The notes beneath the pieces are model-generated. The model was not told the origin of the DNA. It did no database searches and saw nothing but the letters and a program-made list of their open reading frames with translations. Of a stretch of 64,000 nt of DNA, positions 35,930-48,066 are shown one piece after another (the stretch's first letter is position 1; the number at the start of each line of letters is the position of its first letter). The DNA comes from Cubamyces lactineus (Eukaryota; Basidiomycota; Agaricomycetes; Polyporales; Polyporaceae). A program made the translations under genes and the position numbers. The DNA lies in assembly GCA_022376465.1 (NCBI GenBank), contig JACDTU010000028.1:1-64000 (forward strand). The letters run 5' to 3'.

Positions 35930-36424
35930 ATGCAGTTCAAGACCTCCCTCTGCACCCTCGCCCTCATGGCGCTCGCTGCTAACGCTGCGACCTCCGCGAC
36001 TGGTAAGTCCTCAGCAGTACGTTTAGGAACATACATTGAACGTGCTTCCCCAGATGCGTCGAACTCCACCGCGGCTGCTACCGGCACTGGTACTGCTGCG
36101 ACGAACGGTACCGCGACGGGCACGGCCACCTCTGGTCTCGCGACCGGCACCGCGACGTCTGGTAACTCGACGTCGTCCAACTCGACGGCTACTGGCAACT
36201 CGACTGCCACCGGCTCCGCGAACGGCACTGCTCCCACCAACGGCACCACCGCCACCAACAAGCCCAAGTGAGTATTTGCACCCTTACATGGCAAGAGTTG
36301 GGTTCCTGACGCAGTCGTCCTTTCCAGCCACGGCATGCAGGGCGTCGTCCTCGACAAGTCGTTGATGCTCAGCGCCGCCGCGGTCGTTGGTGGTGTTGTC
36401 CTCGGCGCCGTCGTCACCTTGTGA
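35930..36424 (+). CDS. Small Ser/Thr/Asn-rich GPI-type surface protein G, 127 aa
   Basis: Three exons (35930-36002, 36054-36267, 36328-36424) join in frame to 127 residues. Residues 1-20 form a signal peptide (MQFKTSLCTLALMALAANA). Residues about 25-95 are low complexity, built from T-G-T-A, N-S-T and N-G-T units with many N-x-S/T sequons, so a heavily glycosylated stalk is likely. The last exon is 97 bases, entered in phase 2, and ends LSAAAVVGGVVLGAVVTL-stop. Its length, phase and hydrophobic end match the tail exon of family genes B, C, E and F. Probably GPI-anchored to the membrane or cell wall. A strong TATA box and C/T leader suggest high expression. Confidence 0.85.
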
Positions 36425-37593
36425 TCTGTCGAGTTCTAAAACGGACGCTGATGGTGGTGACCGGACATGCGAGCGCTCGCCGCGAAACGGGGCAGCCCTG
36501 GGCCCCGTCCATACCCTTGCATGCTACCTGTTACCCCTTGTCGTGGCCACCTGACGCGATGTTTCGGTCCTGCGTACTTCTCGGCTTCTTAATATATGCA
36601 CCCCGCATGTAATAGCACCTTCTTTCGTCCCTCGAACTCTAGACTGGTCAGGAATGGGAGATTTTGCATGGTCCTTTCTCACACGGCGTGACAGCATCTT
36701 ACCAGAACGGCGTCTTGTTCAATTGCGAAGAGCGGAGGACGGCGGCTTTAAGGTGGCGACGGATCCAAAACTGATGTGAAACGGTATTAGTGACAGCGCC
36801 ATCAATCAATCATGAATACACTCCGTTGTGCCCTGGTAGGGCCCGATCGCGCGTCCTGCCTCTTCATCTTGTTCGTCGTCGAAGCTCGAGGCTTTGGAAA
36901 TACGGACCTTGGACCTGCATAAGACGGACATGTACTATCTGGGTTTCAGAATGGAAGGGTCAGACGAACGCGCGGAGAGTCTGAAATCCTACACACTGCG
37001 GCCTTACGCACGGAGGCCTTCTGGGAAAGTCCAATCAGACTCTGTGGTGTAAGTTTTGGTTCGAGATGTGGTTTCGCCGGTGGGTTCGACTTCCCGACTT
37101 CCCAAGGCGCTGGATGATGCGATGCGGAATGGGCATGTCATGATGACATATGATGGGAACTGTCCAACTATTCCCGGGGGCGCACTGTTAGGTCTATCCG
37201 CTGTCCTTGCCCTGCATCCTGATCAGCATCCGCAGGGGGACCACGAGTACAGCAACACGATGTGCCATGAGATGAGGAGACTGCGAACAGTGAGGCGCGA
37301 TGCACACCACGCATACAATGACAGTTTATCCAGATGCATACAGCTAGTGGCCTGCCAAACTTCGCTGCGCGTTCGCCTCCTGTCGGATAGCAGTAAACTG
37401 GGTCCTTGCAGCGAGCACAGGTCTGCTGGCCTAGCATAGCTCGAGTCCGTCAACTACGGCTTGCTACTATAAAATCGGGATGAGGGGCTCACCAAATCTC
37501 TCGTGTCCTTTCTGAGCCTCTCCGTACACGTTTTCTTCATTTCATCTAGCCTGGTGCTACCCTTCGTTTTCTTCTCAAGTTCTTCCGTTCATA
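36425..37593. other. Intergenic region between G and E
   Basis: 1.2 kb. Frames on both strands are short and without motifs. TATAAAA at 37468 belongs to gene E. Confidence 0.5.
37468..37474 (+). promoter_or_regulatory. TATA box of gene E
   Basis: TATAAAA, about 120 bases upstream of the start codon, followed by a T/C-rich leader. Confidence 0.6.
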
Positions 37594-38569
37594 ATGTACA
37601 AGTCAATCGCGGCGCTTTCTCTCCTTGCTCTTGGCGCGCGGGCTGCACCCGCGAAGCGCGACGATGGTGAGGAAGCCCTGTCTCGTGTCCATTATGCTCC
37701 GTTAGAGCGCGCTGACACGCATACCGGTTCGGCAGCCGCGATAACTCTCCCTGGAGGTTCGTTCTCTATGGCAACCACGGCGGAGACAGTATGCTGATAT
37801 ACATCCTGAAGTGGGAGTCGTCACTATCCCTGGCATAGGTCAGTGAACTTGAATGTGTGACTCAAATCATATTCCGGACGCACTCACACGTTGCTTCTGT
37901 AGCACCCGGAGAGACGATCGCGCCCGAACAGGCACTCTCTATCCTTCGGGCAGAATCCCAGGCCATCGCCTCAGCGGTACCGGGTGAGTGATCGCGATGC
38001 CACCAGACGAGGTGTCTTCTTGGGCTGATCGAGCGCACCGTATGCAGTCCTCACGTCGGCTATTGTGCAAGCAGAAGGTAAGTGCGCTGTAGCCACAGTC
38101 CCGACGTGCTTATGGTTTCGGATAACTCACTTTTGGAACCAGCCGGATTCGTATACTCGCAGGCCCTGACAAAGGTCCCGCCAACGGCGACACAGGTCTC
38201 CGTGTTCATAGCAGGCAAGTCTCTTCCACATCAGTGTCCCGTGCGCGACTTCACACGACTTCTTCCAGAGGTATCTGGTGCTCCCGTTGTCGAGGTATCT
38301 TCCGTCGGCGGTGCAGGGATCACTCTTGCAACAGGCAACGTCACCACGGGCGTTTTCACGACCGAGATCGCGGGGCAGGTCTTCACCGCTGTTCCAATGA
38401 AAAAGTGCGTGGATCAAATTTTTTCTGATAGTATGCGCTGGGTTTTACTTACGAGCATCTGTGGTGTACTAGCCACGCCGTAACGGACTTGCGAGTACCA
38501 CGGGCATTGGCGGTGGGCGTGTTGACAATAGTCGGTGGGATAGCTGTAGGCGCGATGGCTGTATTATGA
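37594..38569 (+). CDS. Small secreted protein, family member E (178 aa)
   Basis: Eight exons (37594-37666, 37736-37756, 37812-37838, 37903-37983, 38048-38077, 38143-38214, 38269-38404, 38474-38569) sum to 178 residues. All introns are phase 1 except the last, which is phase 2. Exon 1 is a signal peptide (MYKSIAALSLLALGARA, then APAKRDD). Exons 2-3 give ITLPG and VVTIPG. The 30-base exon 5 ends QAEG. The core exon has APVVEVSSVGG, ITLATGN and FTAVP. The tail exon ends ALAVGVLTIVGGIAVGAMAVL-stop. The intron at 38215-38268 starts GCAAGT, a GC-AG intron. The frame 38082-38483 only partly covers this gene. Unknown function; likely a surface protein. Confidence 0.85.
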
Positions 38570-39849
38570 ACGCAATCATCATTCAGGGCCCTTTCTTGCT
38601 TCTTTTCCTTCGATCCAAATGCGTTCGTATATGTGAACGCGGAGATGACAAGCTCGTATCGATAGCGGTTGACCGTTGCTTCAAGGGCGATCCTTGCAAT
38701 TCACTTAAACCGTGAGCGCTGAGCACTTGGCAATGCGCCTTCAGTTTGTTACGTATCTCAGGCAGTCTGGCGTTCCAATTTGAGTCGCGCGAAGCAAGTC
38801 CAGAGAAAATATAGAAGAAGAGCGGACTGCAAGGTAGCGACAGGCCAGAAAAACGAGGAGCGTCTATGATGCGACACTGACGCTCAGGATGTGGCTGTGC
38901 CAAATTTCTCACAGCCACGAACGCAGGAGGCGCATCTCGTCCAGCACCATGACGATGTGAACATTTGCTGTGCTCCTTGGCATCGATCCTCGTTATCACT
39001 GCTGCTACTGCTTCCGTTATGATATCGGAACGCCACCGATATCTAGAGACTGCTCGCCAACAAACACCAAACGAAGCCCAACAACGATACCGGCTTTGCT
39101 TCGGCTGTACCGTCACCGGTCCCCTTCAGCCCATACTACTTGCAGTCAAGCCGAGCAGAATGGACCTGTGGGATACACGCTGGCATGGCGTGCGCTACAG
39201 AGGTCATGTAATTTATCTTTGATGTCTCCTAGTCTCTGTCACCACGGCTCTGCAGCTTCAAAATCCAGCCCTATCACGGTGATGCCGCATCGTTCCGCAG
39301 GTACCGGTCCCGCGATGTGGCCGGTGGTGGATGCAATATATGGCCAGTCGGCGCATCTGTTTGGCATTCCTGCTCCCAGAAGGCATATCGTGTTACCGAG
39401 ATGTTTATACATCTACTCATCCGGGAGGTAGCCGCTCTCATGCGGCAGTCCGGTCTAATGATGGGGCTGTTCGCCGGGACCTCACGACAATGATAGGAAC
39501 TGTCTGCCACTCGGGTCTCCTTTGACAAACTACAAGTCCCGTGGTCTACCTTCCTAGAATGTGTGCGGTACGCTGTCGACTGCGAACAAGGGCGTATAGT
39601 CGCGGTCAGCTCAGCGTCTGGTCGAGGCTCACGTACGCCTCCGTCGCTTCATGCACAGCACTTGGCACGCTGCGAGCAAGTAATGAAATCTCTTTCGTGC
39701 GGCAATAATCCAGACGTCAGGACACCTATAAGACATCACTCGATGTTTCCCGTTTTCTCCTCGTGGTCGCTTTCGTTTTTTTTCTTCCGTCCTCCTCTTT
39801 CAACTGCAGCCTGGTGCTCGCGCTTTAATCTCTTCGCTTTTTTCTATAC
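38570..39849. other. Intergenic region between E and F
   Basis: 1.3 kb with no supported exon. TATAAGA at 39727 belongs to gene F. Confidence 0.5.
39727..39733 (+). promoter_or_regulatory. TATA box of gene F
   Basis: TATAAGA, about 120 bases upstream of the start codon, identical to the element of gene B, followed by a T/C-rich leader. Confidence 0.55.
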
Positions 39850-40844
39850 ATGATGATGATGTATGCGCACTTGGTCGTGGTTTTGAGTCTGCTTGTTATC
39901 GGGTCAAGGGCTGCCCCAGGAAGGCGGGACGACAGTGATGATTCAGGTGGGCCTCCTCTCGTATATGCTTCTTTGACCCCGAATTGTTGATACATGTATT
40001 CCTTCCTGCAGGTTCGTTGAATATTTGAAGAATATCGTTAATTGACGTTGACATAGTCTTCGATGCAGGCCTATCATTGACCATTCCCGGCGTCCGTTCG
40101 TATAATTCTCTACCCATTTGTCTTTCCACCGCATAGTTCTCAACGCATCACCTGTTCATTAGCCGCCACTATCGACTTGGATAGCCCCGACGCCGGCTCG
40201 ATACTATCCGCGCTTCCTAGCAAAGCTATATCCGTCATTCAGGCGAACTCTGCAGCGATCGTCTCCTCAGGTCAGTATCAGGTTCTTCACGATTGCACGC
40301 GGAACCCTTACTCATAGATTTGGATAAAAAGTCGGCCTACAGGAGTACATGAGTGCTGAAGGTGAGTTTGGAAAGTTGCTACCATGCCCCTCGCAAGCTC
40401 ACGGTCGAATTAGCCTTCTGGGTCGGAGCGGAAGCCGCGATAGTGGCCCCTGGACCGCCTTTCACGACACAGACTCAACTTACGATCATCACGCCAAGTA
40501 GGTTGCGAGCCTTGGGACAAGCTCAATCTGCACTATTCATACTGACACTTCGGCTAGTCGTCTCCGGCACTCCTGTGGTGGTGGTCTCCTCGATCGGCGG
40601 CCCTGCGATAACCGTGGCTACCGGCACAGCAGGGCCAGCCGTAGTGACCACCTTCGCCGGCCACGTCTTCACCGCCGCAGTACCGAAGTAAGTCCCCTCA
40701 TCAATCATGTGATGCGTTTCCTGATTGTTGGCGTTCACGATCTCTAGCCGTGCGTCTACCGAGCTGCAGATACCGAGGGGTCTGGTAGCTGGTGCGCTTA
40801 CCGTGGTCAGCTGTGTTCTAGCGGGCGCGATGGCCATCTTCTGA
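39850..40844 (+). CDS. Small secreted protein, family member F (190-194 aa)
   Basis: Seven exons: 39850-39946, 40057 or 40069 to 40095, 40163-40270, 40332-40361, 40414-40497, 40558-40687 and 40748-40844. Both acceptor choices for exon 2 stay in frame. Four ATG codons in a row open the frame, so the exact start is ambiguous. The signal peptide is MYAHLVVVLSLLVIGSRA, then APGRRDD. Exon 2 has LTIPG, exon 3 is helical, and the 30-base exon ends SAEG. The core exon shows TPVVVVSSIGG, ITVATGT, TTFAG and FTAAVP. The 97-base tail exon ends GLVAGALTVVSCVLAGAMAIF-stop. Same intron phases as gene E, its nearest neighbour in plan and position. Confidence 0.84.
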
Positions 40845-42223
40845 GCGGCATTACCTCCACGTTCTAAGGGGGCGCCGTCCGAAGTATCTCAGCGGTGTTC
40901 CTTCTAGATCGAGCGGCTCTATTACGAAGCGCCAACTATGTCGCGCATGCTGTATACACTCAGATTTCCACACCATTGTTCGGATACCCTCGTTCGAACG
41001 GTATGTGAAGAGGCTCACGAGTGGCAAATTCAGGCCGACCCGTGAGACTACGAGTAGTACTCTCCCCCAGAGGTAGCCTCCGTGGTAGGTCGAGGTTGTT
41101 CTCACATGTTCTGGCATAGTACATGTACCGGCCTACCAAACGTGTGGGGAAGACATCAGCGTTTAGCTGTATCGATGTGTATGAGAAGATGATCGAAGGT
41201 ATAAGCACCAGACACCTGCGCCCTCGGTGAAGGGGCAAGTAATGTGGCTGTGATCATATTCTCACGATCAACAGGCGAGCGCTTGAGCGATGGTTGCTCA
41301 AGCGCTCGTCGTACTCTCTCTTTTCGTATCTCTGCAGGCCAGTATTTGGAACTCACGCTGTGTATCGCCGTGCTCTGAATATGCATCTCGACTTCCATGG
41401 GATACTCCGGCTCACACAGCTACACGAAATGTGCTTGCGTCGCTTCGCATGTCAGCCGGATCTGGCTGACCAGTTTGACTCTCGCGTCTCAGCGGGGCCT
41501 TGGCAATGTAGGGCAATGTAACACGCTAGTCGCCTTGCAGACTTACAGCTCAGGATAAAGGGTACTCTTGCTCTTTGTAGGTACTTGGACGCGTGAGTCT
41601 TCACTGGACCAGTGTTAAGTTACAAGATCTTCGAGAAAGCCTGGCCAGCTGCGCAAAACTCCTTGTACTCAGTGAGGCGCTCGTGGCAGGTTGTCGATGA
41701 TCCAAAGCATGGATCGATTGCTACGCTGCTGCGGATTCACAGACTGCGGCCCTCTGTTCGTACGCCGCCAAGGCAAGTCATATTCAATATTCTCTTCTGC
41801 GCCGCCAGCTTCACCGCTGTCTCTGTATATCGTGGTTCCGCTGATCACCGTCCTCGCTGCGGTGCTGCGCAAATCTGCCCGCGTTATGCTGCGAGGTCAC
41901 TTGCCGAACTCAGGCATGATGGAAACCGCACTTGTTGGTCCACGAGCAAGTGAATGACATGCGTATGGGCCCCGAAGCGACTACTACTAGCGAGGCCAAC
42001 GGTATTGCACAGTGAGAGAAACTGCGGACGCGGACAATCCTTCCCCGTCGCAGTAGGCATGACCATACCGCTCAGTTGGGCCGTAGAACTTCCTATTTGA
42101 AATTCAGGCGTTGATTTCACTCATATCTCAGTATAAAGAGTTCATGGCCAAGAGCGTCGGGACTCTGGCTTGCCAAGGAACTCACCCAGAGCGCCATCCA
42201 CCCGGCGAGAGTCCGACACGAGG
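40845..42223. other. Intergenic region, no gene seen
   Basis: 1.4 kb between gene F and the ABC transporter. Short motif-free frames only. An extra 5' exon of the transporter cannot be ruled out. Confidence 0.45.
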
Positions 42224-45200
42224 ATGTTGTTCTTCCGTCAATTCTTCGCACTCTTCTTCAAGAATTGGATAGTCCTAGCGAAACATCCTGTGGTATAGCC
42301 TATCGTCTAATATTTCAAGTCGTTTGGTAGATTGACCCAATCACAACAGGTGAACTTACTGCGATGCCTCATCCTACCCATTGCAGGTGGCGTCTTCCTT
42401 GCGTATGCCCAGGTCTTCCTCTCGAAGCCAAGTAATGTACGTCCTATTTCTTTCATGACCGAGGGTGGCCCTCACATACTCACTTTGGCTGGTTGTAGAA
42501 CGGATTAGGCTCCATGGTTCCTGTTGCGTCCCTAGCAGATGTTTTTGACGGATCTCTCAAGCTGATCTGGTCAGACGACACCAACAATACTGGAAGCCCC
42601 ACACCCTCAGATATCATGGCTCGAGTCACTCGGGACTTTTCTACGAAGAAGCTGGGAGCGGTCCTACAAGTCCCCACTGACCAGATCGGAAGCGTTTGTC
42701 AGCAGAACTTCAACGGCGCATCTGGCTGTTTTGCCAGCGTGACGTTTGACCATGTTCCTACCGCGGGCAGCGATGGGACGCTCAACTACACGATCAGAGG
42801 CGACCAACATCTCACCTTCGTTGACGTTATCCATCACACTAGTGACTTTGAAGTGAGAATTCTGCCTCTCCAGTGGGCTGTCGAGAGCGTAAGTGCATGC
42901 GAACAGTGGGATGATCAGCAATTATATAGCTAATACGTTGCAATCTACCCTAGGCTATTATTGCGCTGGACACAGGTGTCACTCCGGTCACTCCGCTGCA
43001 ATGGCCATTTACCGAGACCACAAATGAGCAACAGAACTCCGATATCCGCCTTAGTACGTGCTCCAGGTTCTGTGCACTGTGAATAGCGTTACAATTTGCT
43101 ACAGGCTACATCAATCAAGTGGCAAGACTCCTTGTAATCGCCTTGTGAGTGTCCGCCTATATGCCTATTTTACACGCTGCTCACTCTTGCCAGCTCTGTG
43201 TGCTTCATAAGCATTGCCTACCACTTGGCCGGAGCTGCGAGTGCGGAGCGCGCAAGCGGGCTCACAAGCCATATGAAAGCTATGGGACTGCTGGACTCCG
43301 CGCGTGTCTTGTTAGTGCCTCTAGTGCTCATTCATTGCGTTGACGCTAATTCTGCGCAGGTCATGGCATGTGACCCTCTCACTTGCCTATCTGCCGTCGT
43401 GGATCGTCATCGCTGTCATATGGAAAGTCAAGATCTACAGTGGCACCAGTGTCGGCATCCTCATCGGGGTTCACCTGCTATTCGGTCTATCCCTCGCGAG
43501 CTGGTCCTTTCTGCTCATGGCCCCCTTCGGAAGGAGTCCTCAACTGGCGGCAATCGCATCTACCGTCTTTTCGTTCGTCTGGGTCGTTATCGGGATGTCG
43601 CTCATGGAAGTCACGACTACCGCAGCAGCGATTTTGACCATTTTCTTCCCGCCGTTCTTTTACCCCGTCGCTATCCGTTGCATCACCGAGTTTGAGACCC
43701 AATTCAAGACGACATCGGCACTAGACCCTAGTCCATTGACGAACCTCACGCTATGGCCTCTCTTGCTCACTGCCGCCGTAAGTCACGAGATGCAGTCCCC
43801 TCGGTATATCTGCGCGCATCCTGATAGCAACTTACAGATCTCCGTGTTGTTATGGCCATGGCTTGGGACATTGTTGGAACGCCAACTGTATGACGCTCGT
43901 AACCCCTCTGACGGGTGGCGTTGCTGGGGGCGTAGGGCTAGGAACTCCGAAGCACCTACCGTGCCACCGGACGTTGCCATCTCCGTCCGCAACCTTGGCA
44001 AGGACTTTCGTCCGTTGGTGTTCAAGAGGAAAGAGCGGCTAGTCACTGCGATCTCAGACCTGAGCCTCGACATCCCCAAGAATGGCATCTTCGTTCTTCT
44101 GGGTCCTAACGGGTACGCGTTCGTATTTTTCAAGAGTTATTCCAGTCATCGTTCATGTAGTTGCATTGCAGTGCTGGAAAGTCCACCGTGATGTCTATCT
44201 TGGGTGGTTTGATGGGCCGTACGAGAGGAACCGTCTTGTTTGAAGGAGGCACTGAGCGGCCCCCTCGGGGAAGTATTGGCCTAGTCCCACAGCATAACGT
44301 GCTCTTCTCTGAGCTCACATGCTATCAGACGCTGCGACTGTGGAAGGCGATCAAACCACGAGCCGGCTCCGCGGTTGGAGAGGAAGATGTTGTTCGGCTT
44401 TTGGAGGATTGCGACTTGGGAGACAAGGTGTACTTCAACGCCGGCTCCCTCAGTGGCGGTCAGAAGCGGAAGCTCCAGCTCGCCATTGGCCTTGTAGGGG
44501 GCTCGAAGAGTACGTCTTCACTGTTGATATGACTTGAGCCGTAACTCATGACGATTTTGCCGCAGTTGTCCTCGTCGATGAGGTTGGCATCTTACATGCT
44601 GTACGGATAATAGATGCTGACAATCTCTCTAGTGCACTTCTGGTGTCGATCCCCTGTCACGTCGTGCAATCTGGAAGACGCTCACCGCCGTGCGGAATGA
44701 GCGGACGATCGTCTTCACGACGCACGTACGTACACATAGCGAAATTTCTACTCTTGACGTTCTGCTCAACGACACGATGTACAGTTCCTAGACGAGGCAG
44801 ACCTGCTCGCTGATGACATTGCCGTGCTTGCCGCCCCTGGCCGGTTGGTCGCGCATGGTAATCCGGTAGCGCTGAAGTCCAACCTTGGCGATGGCTACAC
44901 CCTGAAGGTCGTCTATGCTGCATCCTCGAGCAAGGCCCAGATGCCAGATCCGGCTCACCTCCTTAGCATGATATGTCAATATGCGCCGCAAGCCTATTAC
45001 GCTGTCCCCGATGCAGCGGACGAAGTCACGTATCACCTGAAGACCGGCGATCCAGCTGTCGTTCAGCGAGTGCTCCAGCTCGTGGAGCGCTACCGTGACT
45101 CTCTGCAGATCGCCTCTTACTCCGTATCCGGCGCCTCGATCGAGGATATCTTCCTTGACCTGATCAACGACGCCGAACGCGACCCTACCGACGCCAAGAA

Positions 45201-48066
45201 GTTCGATGAACCCGAGTCTGCCGTACCTGACCTTCCGCGGACCCAGGCTGCAGCTGCTCTGGAGCTGTCTACGGGTACTCAACCGTCGATGCTTTCTCAG
45301 GCGTTTACAATCTTCCACAAGCGCCTCCTCGTCGCCCGCCGGAGCTTCCTCACCCCTCTCCTTGCTCTGTTCGTAGTCACAGTCGCGTCCTGCTTGCCCC
45401 TACACTTCGTTCCGAAGAACGGCCAGGCTTGTCTCGTCACCACCAAGGATTTGCCTTTGAACCACGAGTACATCGCGGATGCGCTCCAATTCACCATCCC
45501 GGGCTTAGAAGGGGCGGATATCTTGGCTTCGCCCCCTGGTATCCTCCAAACGTTGGGCAACACGACTTTCAGCGAGCTCCAAGACATCATCGAGGACATC
45601 CCTGACAATGCGACCTTCGTGAGCACTATTGAGCAGAGGTTCCATTCGCTCTTCTACGGAGGCATCTCGATCGACCTGGAGTCGGGAAACGCCCTATTCG
45701 CATGGAACGCCCAATTTTCTAACCCCGGCCTGTTCCTCCTGAACACGGTGTCGAACATCTTGTACAACAAGGCGCTAAACGACACTGGGAAGGCGCTCGC
45801 GAGCCCCAAGCTCATCGCTCCCGTGTATGGGTCCTTCCCCGAGATCAGCGCGGGCAATCTCATTCCTCTCAAGTGGGCGGGGATTTTCGCCGCTGTGGTG
45901 GTAAGTTGCGTGTTGTTTGCTTGAGAACAATTGCTGATCGGCCGTGTAGGGCATCTTCCCGGCGTTCTTCACCCTGTATGTCGCCCAGGAACGGAGGTCT
46001 TCCGTGCAGGCGATGCAGTTTTCGAACGGACTGTCTAACCCTGCCGGTCTTTGGCTTGGGCACCTTATGTTCGACTCAATCATCGCCACCGTGGCTGCCA
46101 CTATCCTGGTTATCGTCTTCGCAGCGACATCTACTTTGTTCCATGGACTTGGGTTCCTCGTAAGTCTTTCGAGTGATCATGCCAGGTGGGAAACGATGCT
46201 CATGCCACTGCAGTGGTTCATAATGGTTCTGTATGGTTTCACTGGGACTCTGTTCGCCTACTGCTTCTCAGTCGTGATCACTTCGCCGCTCGTGGCGTTC
46301 GGGTCCATGGCCATCTACGAGATCATTGTGGTGGGGGTGAGTACACAACTCCTTCAACGACAGTATGGCACTCACGCTTCTCCAGCTGTACATTGCAGGA
46401 TACATGATTGCGTTCACGTACCCAGAGGTTTCCCATATAACACAGGACACGAATATCATCCGTATGTCATCGATATGTTGACTGTGCCTTGCTATTTCCT
46501 CATATAATCCGGCACCATATAGACTTCACTGTTGCCCCTCTTTCTCCTGTGCTCAACGTTGTGAGTGATGTAGACAACCAGTTTTGTTACACGATGCTGA
46601 TGCCGCCCATCAGGCGCGTGCGGCCTTCGTCTCGGTCAACCTGTTCACCCTCCTCTGCAAAGGCAGCGAAGATGTGGACACTGCAGGCCTGGGATCGATC
46701 ACGCGCTTCGGAGGTCCCATCCTCTACCTCATCGTGCAAGGTATCCTACTCTTCCTCATCCTCATCTGGGTCGACTCTGGGGCAGCATGGAAGCCAAAGC
46801 TCCCCTCACGCCGTGGTATCCATCGCACGCCGTCCACGGTGCCACTCAATCGACTGCGCCCGGACGTGTCGAAGGAAACGGAGGAAGTGGGCCGCTCGGG
46901 CGACGCGCTTCGCGTATTGAACGTATCCAAGACGTTTGGTTCAAACACGGTCGTCGACAGTGTCAGCTTCGGCGTGCCGCAGAACACCATCTTCGCGCTC
47001 CTCGGTCCTAACGGCGCGGGGAAGACCACAACGTTCAACGTGATCCGTGAGTAATCGCATATGTCATACACGGACGTGAAGGCTGTCCAACTCATGGACG
47101 TTCTGTTTCGCAGGTGGCGATATCCGTCCTGACCGCGGAGACGTCCTCATCAACGGGCACTCCATCGTTCGCCACACGCAGGCCGCACGTCGCTTCCTAG
47201 GCGTGTGCCCCCAGTTCACGGCGATCGACTCGCAGCTGACCGTGCGCGAGCACCTGTACATCTATGCGCGGCTCAAAGGGCTGCGCCGCGGAGAGGAAGT
47301 GCTCCGGAACTTGGACGTTGTCATGCACGCCACCGGCTTGTTGCAGTATGCGGATAGGCTTGCTAGTCAGTTGTCTGGAGGGAACCAGCGGAAGCTGGCG
47401 TTGGCGATCGCTCTCATTGGTATGTGGCCCACCTCTCGACATGTGGTGGGAATACGCTCATGCGAGAGTTGCAGGGAATCCCTCGGTGATCCTGATTGAC
47501 GAGTTCTCCACGGGAATCGACGCAAAGATGAAGCGCGACATGTGGGGCACTCTGAAGCACGTCGCGGTCGGCAAGGCGATCGTCATTACCACCCGTGAGC
47601 ATCTCGTACAACGTTACTTGCCGTCCTCCTCTGACCACGCTGTTTCTCCACAGATTCTATGGAGGAAGCCTCCACCCTTGCGAACAAGGTCGGCATTCTC
47701 TCGAAGCGCATGTTGGCAGTTGGGACAATCGACTCGCTTGTCGAACGCTACGCAACGTATTTGGTCCACTTCCCATGCCGCACCCGCGACGATGTGGTTC
47801 GCGCACAACAGATCATGGCGCAAATTCCTCGCGCGCGCATGGCCGACGATGTCGCGACTCGTTTTGAGGTTCCTATCTCATCTGGCAAAGGCAAGCCTGG
47901 CATGACCCTCGCGGATCTGTTTGGCATCCTCGCGGAAAGTGGCTTGCGCGAGTACGCGGTCGAGCAGGCCAGCTTGGAGAGCGTGTTCATGAAGCTCGTC
48001 AAGGAGGACGAGGCCGCGGAAGGTGAGGGGGATGTTCGGGGACGGAGACAGAAGTGGGCTGTGTGA
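42224..48066 (+). CDS. Full-size ABC transporter, subfamily A
   Basis: Two-repeat ABC-A protein, TMD1-NBD1-TMD2-NBD2; the family moves lipids or related hydrophobic substrates. The start MLFFRQFFALFFKNWIVLAKHP at 42224 gives the typical first helix. A luminal or extracellular loop follows (about 42500-43000), then TMD1 helices (43140-43900). NBD1: Walker A LLGPNG|AGKS, split by an intron at about 44110; signature LSGGQKRKL at 44450; Walker B VVLVDE with TSGVDP; IVFTTH switch. TMD2 spans about 45300-46790. NBD2: Walker A LLGPNGAGKTT at 47000; signature LSGGNQRKL at 47370; Walker B VILIDEFSTGID at 47490. All core residues of both sites look intact. Close to 20 introns. The stop is at 48066; the substrate is unknown. 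Confidence 0.9.

Noticed and set aside
36790..37439. Frames between G and E, checked for another family member
   Set aside because: No signal-peptide exon, EG exon, core or tail exon was found in the right order.
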